A stretch of 64,000 nt of DNA from an uncultured Gammaproteobacteria bacterium (GTDB lineage Bacteria > Pseudomonadota > Gammaproteobacteria > HK1), in assembly GCA_958295835.1 (NCBI GenBank), contig OY282378.1, positions 558,001 through 622,000 of the forward strand, written 5' to 3'. The position numbers were made by a program, and so were the translations under genes. Shown here piece by piece: positions 1 to 8,395 of the stretch (position 1 is the stretch's first letter; every line of letters starts with the position of its first letter). The notes beneath the pieces were generated by a model that had not been told where the DNA came from, did no database searches, and worked only from the letters and a program-made list of their open reading frames with translations.

Positions 1-1
1 G

Positions 2-868
2 GATCCGTCGCGGATGGAGGACGCCCTGGGGCTCTGCGGCAGCCTCGCCGCCGGCTCGATGCAGTTCCTCGCCGACGGCGCGTGGAACAAGCCCTTCCAT
101 ACCGGGTACGCGGCGATGAACGGGCTGGTGGCCGCGTGCATGGCGCGCGAGGGGTTCCGCGGGGCGCGCGAGGCGATCGAGGGCCGGTCCGGCTTCCTGC
201 ACGCATACGCGCCGAACGCCGATCCGGCGCTCGCGACCGAGGGCCTGGGCCAGCGGTGGGAGACGTTGCGCATCGCGATCAAGCCCTACCCCTCCTGCCG
301 GTACAGCCACGCCCCGGTGGATGCGCTGATCGCGTTGCGCGGCGAGCACGGCATCGACTGGCGCGACGTGGAATCGGTGGAGATCGGACTCTCGCGCACT
401 GGCTGGAACCTCATCGGCGACCCGGAAGGCGAGAAGCAGCACCCGGAGACCTACGTGGACGGGCAGTTCTCGATGCCCTTCTGCGCGGCGGTGGCGCTGC
501 GCGACGGCGCGCTCACCTGGGATTCCTACGATGCGCACCTCGGCGACGCGGACACCCTCGGACTCTGCCGGCGCGTGCGCACCGCCGTGGACGATCGGGC
601 CGAAGCGGACTTCCCCGGCATGTCCGGCCTCGCCAGGATCACGACGAAACGGGGCGGCGCGTACGAGCGATACGTGAAGACACCCAGGGGCGAGCCGGAG
701 AACTTCCTCACGCGCGAGGAGCTGAAGGCGAAGTTCGACGGGCTCGCGGCCCCGTACCTGGGCGCGAACCGGCGCGATGCCCTCGCCGAGGCATTGCTCG
801 CCATCGACCGCACCGGCGACGTGGCGGAAGTCCTCCGCATGACGCGGCCGGTGGAGACGACGACGTAG
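2..868 (+). CDS. MmgE/PrpD family protein, 5'-truncated by window edge
   Basis: C-terminal 289 residues of an MmgE/PrpD-type protein (2-methylcitrate dehydratase / cis-aconitate decarboxylase fold). The reading frame is open to the window edge, so the true start lies upstream; full members are about 450 residues. Recognisable landmarks are the GSMQFLADGAWNKPFHTG block, the KPYPSCRYSH segment and the YVDGQFSMPF segment, all conserved in this family. Family members dehydrate short hydroxy-acids, but the substrate here cannot be told. The gene ends at a TAG at 866-868. No partner of a methylcitrate cycle is visible downstream, so a 2-methylcitrate role is not supported. Confidence 0.88.
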   Translation, partial: DPSRMEDALGLCGSLAAGSMQFLADGAWNKPFHTGYAAMNGLVAACMAREGFRGAREAIEGRSGFLHAYAPNADPALATEGLGQRWETLRIAIKPYPSCRYSHAPVDALIALRGEHGIDWRDVESVEIGLSRTGWNLIGDPEGEKQHPETYVDGQFSMPFCAAVALRDGALTWDSYDAHLGDADTLGLCRRVRTAVDDRAEADFPGMSGLARITTKRGGAYERYVKTPRGEPENFLTREELKAKFDGLAAPYLGANRRDALAEALLAIDRTGDVAEVLRMTRPVETTT

Positions 869-1149
869 CGGGAGTCTTTCGCATGACACGCCCGATCGGA
901 CCGGCCGCAGCGTCGGCGCCGTCATCGGCGTCGGCAGGCATTTCGACGAAGGTCCCGGGGTCGATCACCGGACGACCCGCCGCCGTGCCGTCGCCGGTCT
1001 CTGATGAAGCGACACCGGCCTCCGCCGCCAGGCCGAAGGCCAAGGCCGGCCGGAGCACGCCACCGAACCCCGCCCTGGCGGCCGGACGAACCCCGCGCCC
1101 ATACGAGCCCGAACTCCTCGTGTCCATCGTCCCTGTCCTCATCTCCCAC

Positions 1150-1390
1150 CCATTGCGCGCCATCGCGAGCGAGGAGACCAAGCCCTCGCGCGATTGGTCG
1201 AGCAGGTCAACGCCTTGCGAGCGCGCCCGGTGACCGGCGAAGACTTCGAACAGACGGTTGGAGCGGATGATGCCGATGGCGAAGCGTCGCAGGCGTGAGG
1301 TGTCTTCGTGGCCGTGCCCGGTGCGGATGCGGCAGTGGTCTTCGTCGAGTGAGCCAGCCTTGGTCTCTACACGACTCGTGTGGGGAAATT
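1150..1390 (-). pseudogene. ISAs1-like transposase C-terminal scrap
   Basis: Reading the minus strand from about 1390 to 1150 gives VETKAGSLDEDHCRIRTGHG followed by a Leu/Arg-rich helix (LRRFAIGIIRSNRLF). The DEDHCRIRTGH signature with the following LRRFAIGII is typical of the last third of ISAs1-family DDE transposases. There is no start codon, no upstream catalytic region and no stop where the family would end, so it is a dead fragment. The rest of the 869-1782 interval holds this scrap, two palindromes, a repeat hairpin and no convincing gene; long GC-rich open frames there have no recognisable domains. Family assignment is by eye from the motif. Confidence 0.45.
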
Positions 1391-1492
1391 CGGTAATAGC
1401 CCCAACCCGGCATAGCCGGAACCAAACGCCGGTTGGCGGAAAAATCTTCGTCGTTTTGTCGAAGACTTCACGGGTAAGAGACTAACCAATTG

Positions 1493-1506
1493 GTTATTAA
1501 AAAGTT
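1493..1506. promoter_or_regulatory. 14-bp perfect palindrome, possible operator
   Basis: TAACCAATTGGTTA is a perfect 14-bp palindrome in an unusually AT-rich pocket about 280 bp upstream of the binding-protein gene. Such a site could bind a dimeric repressor (TetR- or LysR-like), but no regulator gene is adjacent and no clear promoter boxes were found nearby. Function is unproven. Confidence 0.3.
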
Positions 1507-1545
1507 CTCAGAGAGGACAAATTGATCCTGGGATCATCATCCGCT

Positions 1546-1568
1546 CTCGGGACGCGGACTGTCCCGAG
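1546..1568. repeat. 8-bp-stem inverted repeat
   Basis: CTCGGGAC and GTCCCGAG form a perfect 8-bp stem around a 7-base loop. No T-tract follows, so it is not an obvious terminator. It lies with other palindromes in the leader region of the downstream transporter gene. Confidence 0.35.
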
Positions 1569-1655
1569 CCGTTCACGGGACGTCGATGGACTCTCCCGGC
1601 TCTGTAAGGTCTAATCGCCCCGTTTCGGGAAACCTCGACGCTGCCCTGAGACGGC

Positions 1656-1671
1656 GCGTCCTTGCGGACGC
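1656..1671. repeat. dispersed palindrome of the GCGTCC/GGACGC family
   Basis: GCGTCC and GGACGC pair around TTGC. The same arms, with a slightly different loop, recur at 4088-4104, 4226-4242 and in the duplicated segment near 16172 and 16310, marking a small family of intergenic palindromic repeats in this genome. Confidence 0.5.
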
Positions 1672-1782
1672 GGGCGGACCGGAGGGGACGCGAAAACAGA
1701 CGTAGGAGCGCTCACGCTGATCCCTTGGCCAAGCGCGCGGCGCGCACGGCCATCACCCACTGAACCGAAGGAGAGAACAACG

Positions 1783-2739
1783 ATGAAGACACTCACTTGG
1801 CGCCGCACCCTGTGCGCGGCTCTGCTGTCCGCCGGGGTGACGTCCGCCCATGCCGCCGACGTCGTCATCGGCGTCCCCAACTGGCCGTCGGTGGCGGCCA
1901 CCGCAAGCATCCTCAAGGTCGTGCTGGAGGACAACCTCGGCCTGGAGGTGGAACTCCAGAACGGCACCAACCCGGTCATCTTCGAGGCGATGGACTCCGG
2001 CAGCATGCACGTGCATCCCGAAGTGTGGCTGCCCAACCAGACCAACCTGAACGACAAGTTCGTGAAGACCAAGGGCACGGTGAAGATGAACCCGAACGGC
2101 GTCGCCGCGTTCCAGGGCATGTGCGTGACGAAGGCGACCGCGGAGCGCACCGGCATCACCCGGCTCGCCGATCTGGCCGATCCCGACATGGCGAAGCACT
2201 TCGACACCAACGGCGACGGCCGGGGCGAGATCTGGATCGGCGCATCGGGCTGGGCGTCGACGAACATCGAGAAGATCCGCGCCAAGAGCTATGGGTACGA
2301 CGAGACCATGGAGCTCGTGGAAATGGACGAGACGTTGGCGATGGCCAACCTCGACGCCGCGGTCGCGAAGGATGCCGACCACGTGCTCTTCTGCTACACC
2401 CCCCACCACGTCTTCGCGCTGCACGACCTGGTGATCCTGGAAGAGCCCGCGTACGACGCCTCCAAGTGGATGGTCATCCAGCCCACCGACGATCCGCAAT
2501 GGCTGGAGAAGTCGGACGCTCCGGTCGCCTGGGACTTGGCCTACCTGCACGTGCACTACGCGGCGTCCCTGGAGCAGGCGCATCCCGAGGCCGCCGCCTT
2601 GCTGAACAACGTCAGGCTGAACACCGATCTGGTCTCCGGCATGACGTACGCGCTCGTGGTCGAGAAGGCCGACCCGAACGAATATGCCAAGCAATGGGCG
2701 AAGGACAACGCCGCGTTGGTGGATTCCTGGATGAAGTAG
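1783..2739 (+). CDS. ProX/OpuAC-type ABC transporter substrate-binding protein
   Basis: 318-residue periplasmic binding protein of the glycine betaine/proline betaine class (OpuAC domain). The first 24 residues form a Sec signal peptide ending in AHA-AD. The mature part shows the family pattern of aromatic residues that cage quaternary or guanidinium ligands, e.g. NWPS near the start, HPEVWLPNQ and SGWAST. A strong AAGGAG site at 1768-1773 sits 9 bases before the ATG, and a terminator follows at 2784. It is the only binding protein in the window, so it probably serves both copies of the ATPase/permease pair. The substrate is unknown: betaines are the family default, but the two guanidino-hydrolases near the transporter copies make a guanidino or methylated-arginine compound possible (inference). 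Confidence 0.88.
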   Translation: MKTLTWRRTLCAALLSAGVTSAHAADVVIGVPNWPSVAATASILKVVLEDNLGLEVELQNGTNPVIFEAMDSGSMHVHPEVWLPNQTNLNDKFVKTKGTVKMNPNGVAAFQGMCVTKATAERTGITRLADLADPDMAKHFDTNGDGRGEIWIGASGWASTNIEKIRAKSYGYDETMELVEMDETLAMANLDAAVAKDADHVLFCYTPHHVFALHDLVILEEPAYDASKWMVIQPTDDPQWLEKSDAPVAWDLAYLHVHYAASLEQAHPEAAALLNNVRLNTDLVSGMTYALVVEKADPNEYAKQWAKDNAALVDSWMK

Positions 2740-2783
2740 GCCATCGCGGGCCGACGTTCGGGATGAGGGTGATGGTGCGCGAA

Positions 2784-2814
2784 ACGGGCGATCCCCGAGG
2801 GATCGCCCGTTTTT
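2784..2814 (+). terminator. intrinsic terminator after the binding-protein gene
   Basis: A perfect 12-bp stem (ACGGGCGATCCC / GGGATCGCCCGT) with a 3-base loop is followed directly by a T-run. It lies 45 bases after the stop codon and separates the binding-protein gene from the rest of the transporter cluster, which is therefore probably transcribed separately. Confidence 0.85.
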
Positions 2815-2926
2815 CGTCCGCGGGCGGAAGATTGCCGCCCGATGGACGCGAACCGGCGGCAGCCGTCGCCGGTTCCAGTCCGCGTCGTCTCCGTGACCGG
2901 GCGCCGCCGGCGCCCGTTGCCGACCT

Positions 2927-3068
2927 CCGGATCCCGCGTCTACGCCTCGTCCCGGCACAGCGCCTGATAGTGGCGGCCGGCGATCCCGATCCGTGTCATC
3001 CCCGTGATCGGGCGCCCGCCGCCGGCTCCCGGATCCCACGTCTACGCCTCGTCCCGGCACAGCGCCTG
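2927..3068. repeat. imperfect tandem duplication overlapping the hydrolase 3' end
   Basis: The 40 bases at 2927-2966 recur at 3029-3068 with one mismatch, a 102-bp period, and the preceding bases also match loosely. The second copy contains the last codons of the minus-strand hydrolase gene, so the first is a spare copy of its 3' end. The interval between terminator and hydrolase holds only this duplication and a GGGCGCC/GGCGCCC palindrome near 2900. Confidence 0.65.
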
Positions 3069-3986
3069 GCACAGGCAATGGACGCCGCCTCCGCCCAGGG
3101 TGAACATCGACATGTCCGGGTCGAAGACCTCGAACCCCATCGCCCGCAAGCGCCCGTTCAGGTCCCGCGACCCCTGCATCGAGAGCACGCGGTCGTTGCC
3201 GAGGGCGACCAGGTTGACGCCGAGATCCCTGGCCTCCGCGTAGCCCACCTCCACGAACTCGAAGCCGCGCCCACGCAGCAGCGCCACCAGCCAGTCCTCC
3301 AGCGCGTCCACGCAGGCCACCAGCAGCTTCGGGGCCAGCGGCGCCACCAGACCGTCCATGTGGACGAACTCCCGCGAGATGGGCGCCGCCACCGCCTCCC
3401 ATCCCTGCTCCCGCACCCACCCCGCCACCTGCTCCGACCCCTCGCGCTCGGAACGCTCGCCGCAGTAGCCGATGAGCACGAATCCCGGCTCCAGGATGTT
3501 GAAGTCGCCGCCCTCGAAGTGCCCGGCGGTGGCGTAGCGCCAGATCGGGATGCCGTGGTCCTGGTAGAAGCGGATGGCGGTCACGTAGTCGGCCCGCCGG
3601 CTCTTCAACTGCATGTGGCAGATGAGCGCTCCCCAAGGGGTCATGGCGCTCGAATCGCGGGCGAAGAAGTTGCGGTGCAGGACCTCGTCGGCGTCCAGGT
3701 AATGGCAGGCGACGCCGTTCGATTCGTAGATCGAGACCATCTCGGCGTGCTGCGCCATGGCCGTCTGGAGGTTGAACTCGACGCCGGTGTGCTCCTGGTT
3801 GTCCAGGGTCCGCCTCGTGATCGGACCCGCGTCGATCCAGCGGTAGAACTCGGGCACGCCGAGCAGCACGTCCCTGAGCGGCCCGTAGTCGTTCGTGATG
3901 CCCCATCGGGGCGGTTTGGGGGTCGTGGTCGTAGTGGTCACGGGCTTTCCGTCCGGGTTTCGAGCGGGGCCGCAAGTACACTCCAT
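3042..3986 (-). CDS. DDAH/arginine-deiminase-fold hydrolase (amidinotransferase superfamily)
   Basis: 314-residue protein of the guanidino-group modifying superfamily (dimethylarginine dimethylaminohydrolase, arginine deiminase, amidinotransferase). It has the acidic motif FEGGDF, the catalytic-histidine segment FVHMD, and the C-terminal nucleophile in GGGVHCLCQAL. Enzymes of this fold attack a guanidinium carbon through the cysteine; the likely reaction is release of an amine or ammonia to give a ureido product such as citrulline. The ATG at 3986 was chosen because residues upstream lie in a repeat-rich intergenic region shared with the second transporter copy. It runs antiparallel between the binding protein and the ATPase, hinting that its substrate is imported by this transporter. 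Exact substrate unknown. Confidence 0.78.
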   Translation of the reverse strand: MECTCGPARNPDGKPVTTTTTTPKPPRWGITNDYGPLRDVLLGVPEFYRWIDAGPITRRTLDNQEHTGVEFNLQTAMAQHAEMVSIYESNGVACHYLDADEVLHRNFFARDSSAMTPWGALICHMQLKSRRADYVTAIRFYQDHGIPIWRYATAGHFEGGDFNILEPGFVLIGYCGERSEREGSEQVAGWVREQGWEAVAAPISREFVHMDGLVAPLAPKLLVACVDALEDWLVALLRGRGFEFVEVGYAEARDLGVNLVALGNDRVLSMQGSRDLNGRLRAMGFEVFDPDMSMFTLGGGGVHCLCQALCRDEA

Positions 3987-4084
3987 CCGGACGCTCCGGG
4001 ACAAGTCGGAAGGCCGGACGGCCAGGGTGAATTCATGCCGATCGACTCGCATCCGGAGATGAAGGGGTGGCCTCTCCAGGGGAC

Positions 4085-4245
4085 TGCGCGTCCTGTGAGG
4101 ACGCGGGCGCCCCATCCATCCGGGTCATTCCCGCGTTTTCAGCGCAGTCATTCCCGCGCAAGCATGTCCTCGCGGAAGCGGGGGCGGAAATCCACAGGTG
4201 GGAATCCATACGTCCCGGGAACAGCGCGTCCTGTGAGGACGCGGA
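4085..4245. repeat. pair of GCGTCC/GGACGC palindromes upstream of the ATPase
   Basis: Two identical 17-base hairpins (GCGTCCTGTGAGGACGC) lie at 4088-4104 and 4226-4242, separated by GC-rich sequence with further short repeats of the ATTCCCGCG type. They fill the divergent interval between the hydrolase start (3986) and the ATPase start (4273). They look like dispersed intergenic repeats rather than operators, because related copies occur elsewhere. Confidence 0.55.
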
Positions 4246-4272
4246 CATCCCGCCCGCAAGGAGCCATCCCGA

Positions 4273-5319
4273 TTGAGTGAACCGGTCATCAAGCTGCACG
4301 GCGTGTGGAAGATCTTCGGCGCGCGGGTCGGCGAAGCGATGCAGGCGATCACCCGCGACGGCCTCACCAAGACGCAGGTGCTGGAGCGGTTCGGATGCGT
4401 GGTCGGCATCGCGGATTGCTCGTTCGAGGTCCCGCGCGGCGAGATCTTCTGCGTCATGGGGCTGTCGGGCTCGGGCAAGTCCACCATGGTGCGCCACGTC
4501 AACCGGCTGATCGAGCCGACCACCGGACGCATCGAGGTCCTGGGCCGGGACGTGCTGGCGCTGGGCGAGGGAGAGCTGCGGAAGCTGCGCGCCGCCCATA
4601 TCGGCATGGTGTTCCAGCACATGGCGCTGTTTCCGCACCGCACGGTGCGCGACAACGTCGCGTTCCCGCTGCAGGTGCAGGGCCAGCCGAAATCGAAGCG
4701 CTGGGAGGTCTCCCAGCGCTGCCTGAGCCTCGTCAACCTCGACGGCTACGAGGACCGCTTCCCGAGCGAGCTGTCCGGCGGGATGCAGCAGCGGGTCGGG
4801 CTCGCCCGGGCGCTGGCCTCGGACCCCGAGGTCCTGCTCATGGACGAGCCCTTCTCCGCGCTGGACCCGCTGATCCGGCGCCAGCTCCAGGAGCAGTTCA
4901 TGGCGCTCTCCGCCGACCTGAACAAGACCACGGTCTTCATCACCCACGACCTCGACGAGGCCATCCGCATCGGCAGCCGCATCGCGATCATGAAGGACGG
5001 CCGGATCGTGCAGACCGGCACACCGGAGGAGATCGTTACGAACCCCATCGACGACTACGTGCGGGACTTCGTCGAAGGCATCTCCACCCTGAAGCTCGTC
5101 TTCGCCCATACCATCATGGCGCGGATCGGGGAGTACCGGCCGCGGCCGGGCGAGGACCTGGGCCTGGCGCCGCGGGCCGCGCACGACACCGACCTGAGCG
5201 GGCTGATCGACCTCTCGACCACCACCGATCAGCCCATCGTGATCACCGATGGCGGACGGGACGTGGGGGTCGTGGACAAGGCCACGCTCCTCAAGGGAAT
5301 CAAGGGGGGTGACCACTGA
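4273..5319 (+). CDS. proV: ProV-type ABC transporter ATPase, copy 1
   Basis: 348-residue ATP-binding subunit of a betaine-type importer. Motifs in order: Walker A (GLSGSGKST, around residue 63), signature LSGGMQQRVGLARAL, Walker B VLLMDEPFSALD and switch ITHDLDEA, then a C-terminal CBS-like regulatory region. E. coli ProV is about 400 residues with two CBS repeats; the shorter tail here holds about one. The start is TTG at 4273, supported by AAGGAG at 4258-4263. The stop overlaps the permease start (TGATG), indicating translational coupling. The symbol is by family resemblance; the true substrate may not be proline or glycine betaine. Confidence 0.9.
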   Translation: MSEPVIKLHGVWKIFGARVGEAMQAITRDGLTKTQVLERFGCVVGIADCSFEVPRGEIFCVMGLSGSGKSTMVRHVNRLIEPTTGRIEVLGRDVLALGEGELRKLRAAHIGMVFQHMALFPHRTVRDNVAFPLQVQGQPKSKRWEVSQRCLSLVNLDGYEDRFPSELSGGMQQRVGLARALASDPEVLLMDEPFSALDPLIRRQLQEQFMALSADLNKTTVFITHDLDEAIRIGSRIAIMKDGRIVQTGTPEEIVTNPIDDYVRDFVEGISTLKLVFAHTIMARIGEYRPRPGEDLGLAPRAAHDTDLSGLIDLSTTTDQPIVITDGGRDVGVVDKATLLKGIKGGDH

Positions 5320-6875
5320 TGCAGGAGACCGGATTCTCCGCGTCCCCGGACCGGCTCGCCGGCTCGGTCGGCGACTTCGCCGGCGCCCGGCCGGCGTACT
5401 ACGGCCGCGAGTTCGAGAAGATCCAGTCGGCCGTGCGCTTCCCCTGGTCGTGGAATACGGCCGCCGCGCTGGCCGGCCCCTTCTGGGGCGCGGCCCGCGG
5501 CCTGTGGGGATTGTTCTGGACATTCCTGGTCCTGGAGGTGCTCGCGCTGGTCCAGATCGGTCGGGGCTGGTGGGGGGAGCTGGGGGCGGACAAGCTCGCC
5601 CGGCTCGACAAGCTCACCCTCAAGTACAACGAGTTCCTCGCCAAGCACGAGGCGGCGAAGCTCGCCGGCGATCCGGACGCGGCCTCGTTCCTCAAGCGGG
5701 CGGAGAACCTCGACAAGATCATGAACCGGGTCGCCGAGGAGGCCGCGCTCGCGGCGCAAGGCGCGGTGACGATCCTCGCGACCGGCCTCGTCCTGCTGAT
5801 CGGGATGCGTCTGGTGCAGGGCTTCTACGCCAACCTGCGCTACGAGAAGCAGTACCTGGGCTGGCGGGCGGACCCCGCCGGCACCGCATCGGGCCTGAGC
5901 TGGACGAGGGCCGGCCTCGGCGCCCTGCTGTGGCTGGCGATCGTGCCGCTCACCCTTTACCGATTCACGGTCGGGAAGATCGCTCCGGGGCTCGAGCCCT
6001 GGGTCGCCTTCTTCCCGGTGGAGAAGAAGAGCTACTACGCGCCAGTGTCCACCTGGATGGACGGGGGGTTCGACTGGCTGTCGGTCAAGGGCGCCGGCGT
6101 CTTCGACGGCATCGTCGCCGCGATCAGGGCGGTGCTGGACGGGCTGGAGACGGTGTTCGTGGATACGCCGTGGCCGGTGGTCATGACCGTCATCGTCGTC
6201 GTCGCGTGGCGGCTGGCCGGCCCCCGCGTCGCGGTGTTCACCGGCGCCGCGCTCGCCTATCTGGCCCTGTTCGGCCTGTGGGAGACGAGCATGGTGACGG
6301 TCTCCCTGCTCGGCGCCGCCGCCTTCCTCTGCGTGCTGATCGGGATTCCGCTGGGGGTCTGGTTCGGCAAGAGCCAGCGCGCCTACAACGCGGCCCTGCC
6401 GGTGCTCGACTTCATGCAGACGATGCCGGCGTTCGTCTACCTGATCCCGATCATCGCCTTCTTCGGCACCGGCAAGCCGCCGGGGGTGCTGGCCACGCTG
6501 GTGTTCGGGATGCCGCCGGTCATCCGGCTGACCGCGCTGGGCATCCGCGGGGTGCCGGAAAGCACCAAGGAGGCCGCGACCGCGTTCGGCTGCACCCGGT
6601 GGACGCTGCTCAAGGACATCGAGATCCCGCTGGCGATGCCGTCGATCATGACCGGCGTCAACCAGACCATCCTGATGTGCCTGTCGATGGTGGTCATCGC
6701 CTCGCTCATCGGCGCCAAGGGCCTGGGCCAGGACGTGCTCGTCGCGCTGCAGTACGCGGCCAAGGGCCAGGGGATGCTGGCGGGCCTCGCGATCCTGTTC
6801 TGCGCGATGGTCATCGACCGCATCGTGCAGGGGCACTACAAGCGCTCGACCGCGCGCCACCGGCCCGGGCGGTAG
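5319..6875 (+). CDS. proW: ProW-type ABC transporter permease, copy 1
   Basis: 518-residue inner-membrane permease. Residues 1 to about 300 form an extended N-terminal part with several hydrophobic segments and a soluble stretch; the C-terminal part is the canonical betaine-transporter permease domain, with the [17 protein letters not shown] segment and the EAA loop (ESTKEAATAFGCTRWTLLKD) that docks on the ATPase. The start overlaps the ATPase stop by one base, with GGGGGGTG just upstream. Most ProW proteins are about 350 residues, so the N-terminal extension is notable. A nearly identical copy lies at 17403-18959 and a decayed third fragment at 30052-30480. Confidence 0.9.
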   Translation: MQETGFSASPDRLAGSVGDFAGARPAYYGREFEKIQSAVRFPWSWNTAAALAGPFWGAARGLWGLFWTFLVLEVLALVQIGRGWWGELGADKLARLDKLTLKYNEFLAKHEAAKLAGDPDAASFLKRAENLDKIMNRVAEEAALAAQGAVTILATGLVLLIGMRLVQGFYANLRYEKQYLGWRADPAGTASGLSWTRAGLGALLWLAIVPLTLYRFTVGKIAPGLEPWVAFFPVEKKSYYAPVSTWMDGGFDWLSVKGAGVFDGIVAAIRAVLDGLETVFVDTPWPVVMTVIVVVAWRLAGPRVAVFTGAALAYLALFGLWETSMVTVSLLGAAAFLCVLIGIPLGVWFGKSQRAYNAALPVLDFMQTMPAFVYLIPIIAFFGTGKPPGVLATLVFGMPPVIRLTALGIRGVPESTKEAATAFGCTRWTLLKDIEIPLAMPSIMTGVNQTILMCLSMVVIASLIGAKGLGQDVLVALQYAAKGQGMLAGLAILFCAMVIDRIVQGHYKRSTARHRPGR

Positions 6876-6903
6876 CGTGCCCGGGCCGACCTTTGCCCGA
6901 AAG

Positions 6904-7088
6904 CACATCCGGCGGAGAAACGGATATTCGAGAGGTTGCGCGCCGCCATCGACGATCGCTACGCGGCCTTCCACTCCCTGAAGCCGACCCGGCATCCCCG
7001 CAAGCGGTTCCCCGAGATCGATTTCGTCGTCTGCGACCCCGAGGGTCTGTACGCCATCGAGTTCAAGGGCGGAGCATCGAGAGGCTGA
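6904..7088 (+). pseudogene. NERD-domain protein N-terminal remnant
   Basis: A frame without a start codon reads EKRIFERLRAAIDDRYAAFH, a short linker, then FPEIDFVVCDPEGLYAIEFK before a TGA at 7086. The Asp in EIDFVV and the E-F-K after YAIE match the PD-(D/E)XK-like core of NERD (nuclease-related) domains, usually found at the N-terminus of helicases or kinases. Everything after the core is missing, so it is a relic abutting the end of repeat copy 1. The rest of the 6876-7396 interval holds only a palindrome and a possible promoter. Confidence 0.5.
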
Positions 7089-7227
7089 CCGATGACCAGA
7101 TGCACATGGCCGACGTGGCGGGGGCGAACCCACTGTGACTGCACGAAACAGCGCGTAGATCCTGCGGGAAACCACTCGATGAACGCGAGCGTCACTTCGG
7201 GTACTCTGATGGCTGGAAAATGACAAT

Positions 7228-7243
7228 ATAATCAGTTGATTAT
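7228..7243. promoter_or_regulatory. 16-bp palindrome, possible operator
   Basis: ATAATCAGTTGATTAT is a perfect inverted repeat (7-bp arms, 2-base spacer) in an AT-rich stretch about 100 bp upstream of a possible promoter for the downstream proteinase gene. It could be an operator; no regulator gene lies next to it. Confidence 0.3.
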
Positions 7244-7338
7244 GTTCGCGTGGGATCCAAAATCACCCCCCTGGATTCCGCGGAAGAACCAACCCTACAC
7301 GACTGTCATCGGGGCTCGCTGTGATCCCGGACAGACGC

Positions 7339-7367
7339 TTGCTTGACCATCCACAGTGCCATATGAT
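7339..7367 (+). promoter_or_regulatory. possible sigma-70 promoter for the SDH proteinase gene
   Basis: TTGCTT at 7339-7344 and TATGAT at 7362-7367 are separated by 17 bases and end 29 bases before the ATG at 7397. The -10 box matches five of six consensus bases, the -35 box three of six. Assigned by pattern only. Confidence 0.35.
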
Positions 7368-7396
7368 CGTTACTGGCCTGCCAGAGCGGTGCAGAA

Positions 7397-8395
7397 ATGC
7401 CCAAGTCCGATCGAACTCAGGTGCTCCGCCAAATCGAGGATGAGAGGAAATCGAAAGTCATCCTCTACGTGACGGGCGACCGACGAGGCTTGGAAACCAA
7501 GATAGGTCAAGACGTCATCGATTTGTTCGTCGATCACTTGGACGCCTTGGGCCCTGTAGCCAGGATTTCTCTCATCCTCTACACGTCCGGCGGGGATACG
7601 TCTGCGGCGTGGAATCTCGTTAATCTTATCCGCATGTTCTGCGACGATTTCGAGATCATAGCGCCTAGCAAGTGCATGAGTGCGGGGACACTGATTTCCC
7701 TCGGTGCAGATCGCATTATCATGACTAAACAGGCCACTCTCGGGCCGATTGACCCAACCCTCCAACATCCTCTTGGGCCCTCCATACCCGGTGCCAACCC
7801 CGATGCACGTGCCGGAGTGAGTGTGGAAGCCGTTAACGGTTATCTCGATGCAATCCGCGCCTGCAGAAGCGGCGCCGACTTTGAAGGGAAAGCCTTATTG
7901 GATCTGTCTGACAAGGTTCACCCCCTCGTCCTTGGGCAAATTTTCCGCTCCCGACAACAAATACGCGACTTGGCGTTACGCCTGCTTCGGAGGCAGGAGA
8001 TCGAGGAAGGAAAGATGAAGAAGATAGTCGAGTTTCTGTGTTCGGAATCAGGCAGTCACGACTACACCATAAACCGGCGGGAAGCGACAACGCTTGGACT
8101 GAATATCGAGAAATGCTCCGATACGTTGTATATGACCTTGAAGAATATCACCGAGAGTCTTTCTGTGCAGATGGAGCTTCGAAATCCCTACCAGATCAAT
8201 GCACTAGCTTCCAAAGAGCAGATTGTGAACTACGAATTTACGCGAGCAATAATAGAAAGTGTCGATCATGGTTCGCATTATTTTGTTTCTCAAGGAGAAA
8301 TCAGGACTATCGAATTGAACGATCCGAACCACGGCATCCAACAAACTGCGATTCAAGATAACCGGACATTCGATGGATGGAGGAAATGCCCATGA
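7397..8395 (+). CDS. SDH-type Clp-fold serine proteinase
   Basis: 332-residue protein of the serine dehydrogenase proteinase (SDH_protease) family, a ClpP/SppA-crotonase fold. Landmarks are LILYTSGGDTSAAWNLV (the oxyanion Gly-Gly segment) and CMSAGTLISLGADRIIM, whose serine in M-S-A-G is the expected nucleophile, followed by ATLGPIDP. No signal peptide or convincing membrane anchor is visible. Relatives are often annotated as proteinases without known substrates and turn up in accessory islands. Base composition is clearly less GC-rich than the transporter genes beside it, suggesting acquisition. The stop overlaps the next start (ATGA), so the two are co-translated. Confidence 0.8.
   Translation: MPKSDRTQVLRQIEDERKSKVILYVTGDRRGLETKIGQDVIDLFVDHLDALGPVARISLILYTSGGDTSAAWNLVNLIRMFCDDFEIIAPSKCMSAGTLISLGADRIIMTKQATLGPIDPTLQHPLGPSIPGANPDARAGVSVEAVNGYLDAIRACRSGADFEGKALLDLSDKVHPLVLGQIFRSRQQIRDLALRLLRRQEIEEGKMKKIVEFLCSESGSHDYTINRREATTLGLNIEKCSDTLYMTLKNITESLSVQMELRNPYQINALASKEQIVNYEFTRAIIESVDHGSHYFVSQGEIRTIELNDPNHGIQQTAIQDNRTFDGWRKCP

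Larger units (their letters stand above)
3840..6885. repeat. 3.05-kb direct repeat, copy 1 (partner 15924-18969)
   Basis: From 3840 to about 6885 the sequence matches 15924-18969 at a constant offset of 12,084 bp, i.e. with no net insertion or deletion. It spans the 5' end of the hydrolase gene, the intergenic palindromes, the ATPase and the permease. Differences are scattered single bases, for instance four residue changes near the ATPase N-terminus. The left boundary falls inside the hydrolase coding region; the right boundary is about ten bases after the permease stop. Confidence 0.95.

Noticed and set aside
1753..3981. Very long minus-strand open frame across the binding protein and hydrolase
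   Set aside because: It is antisense to the binding protein and out of frame with the hydrolase, and its composition is compositional noise.
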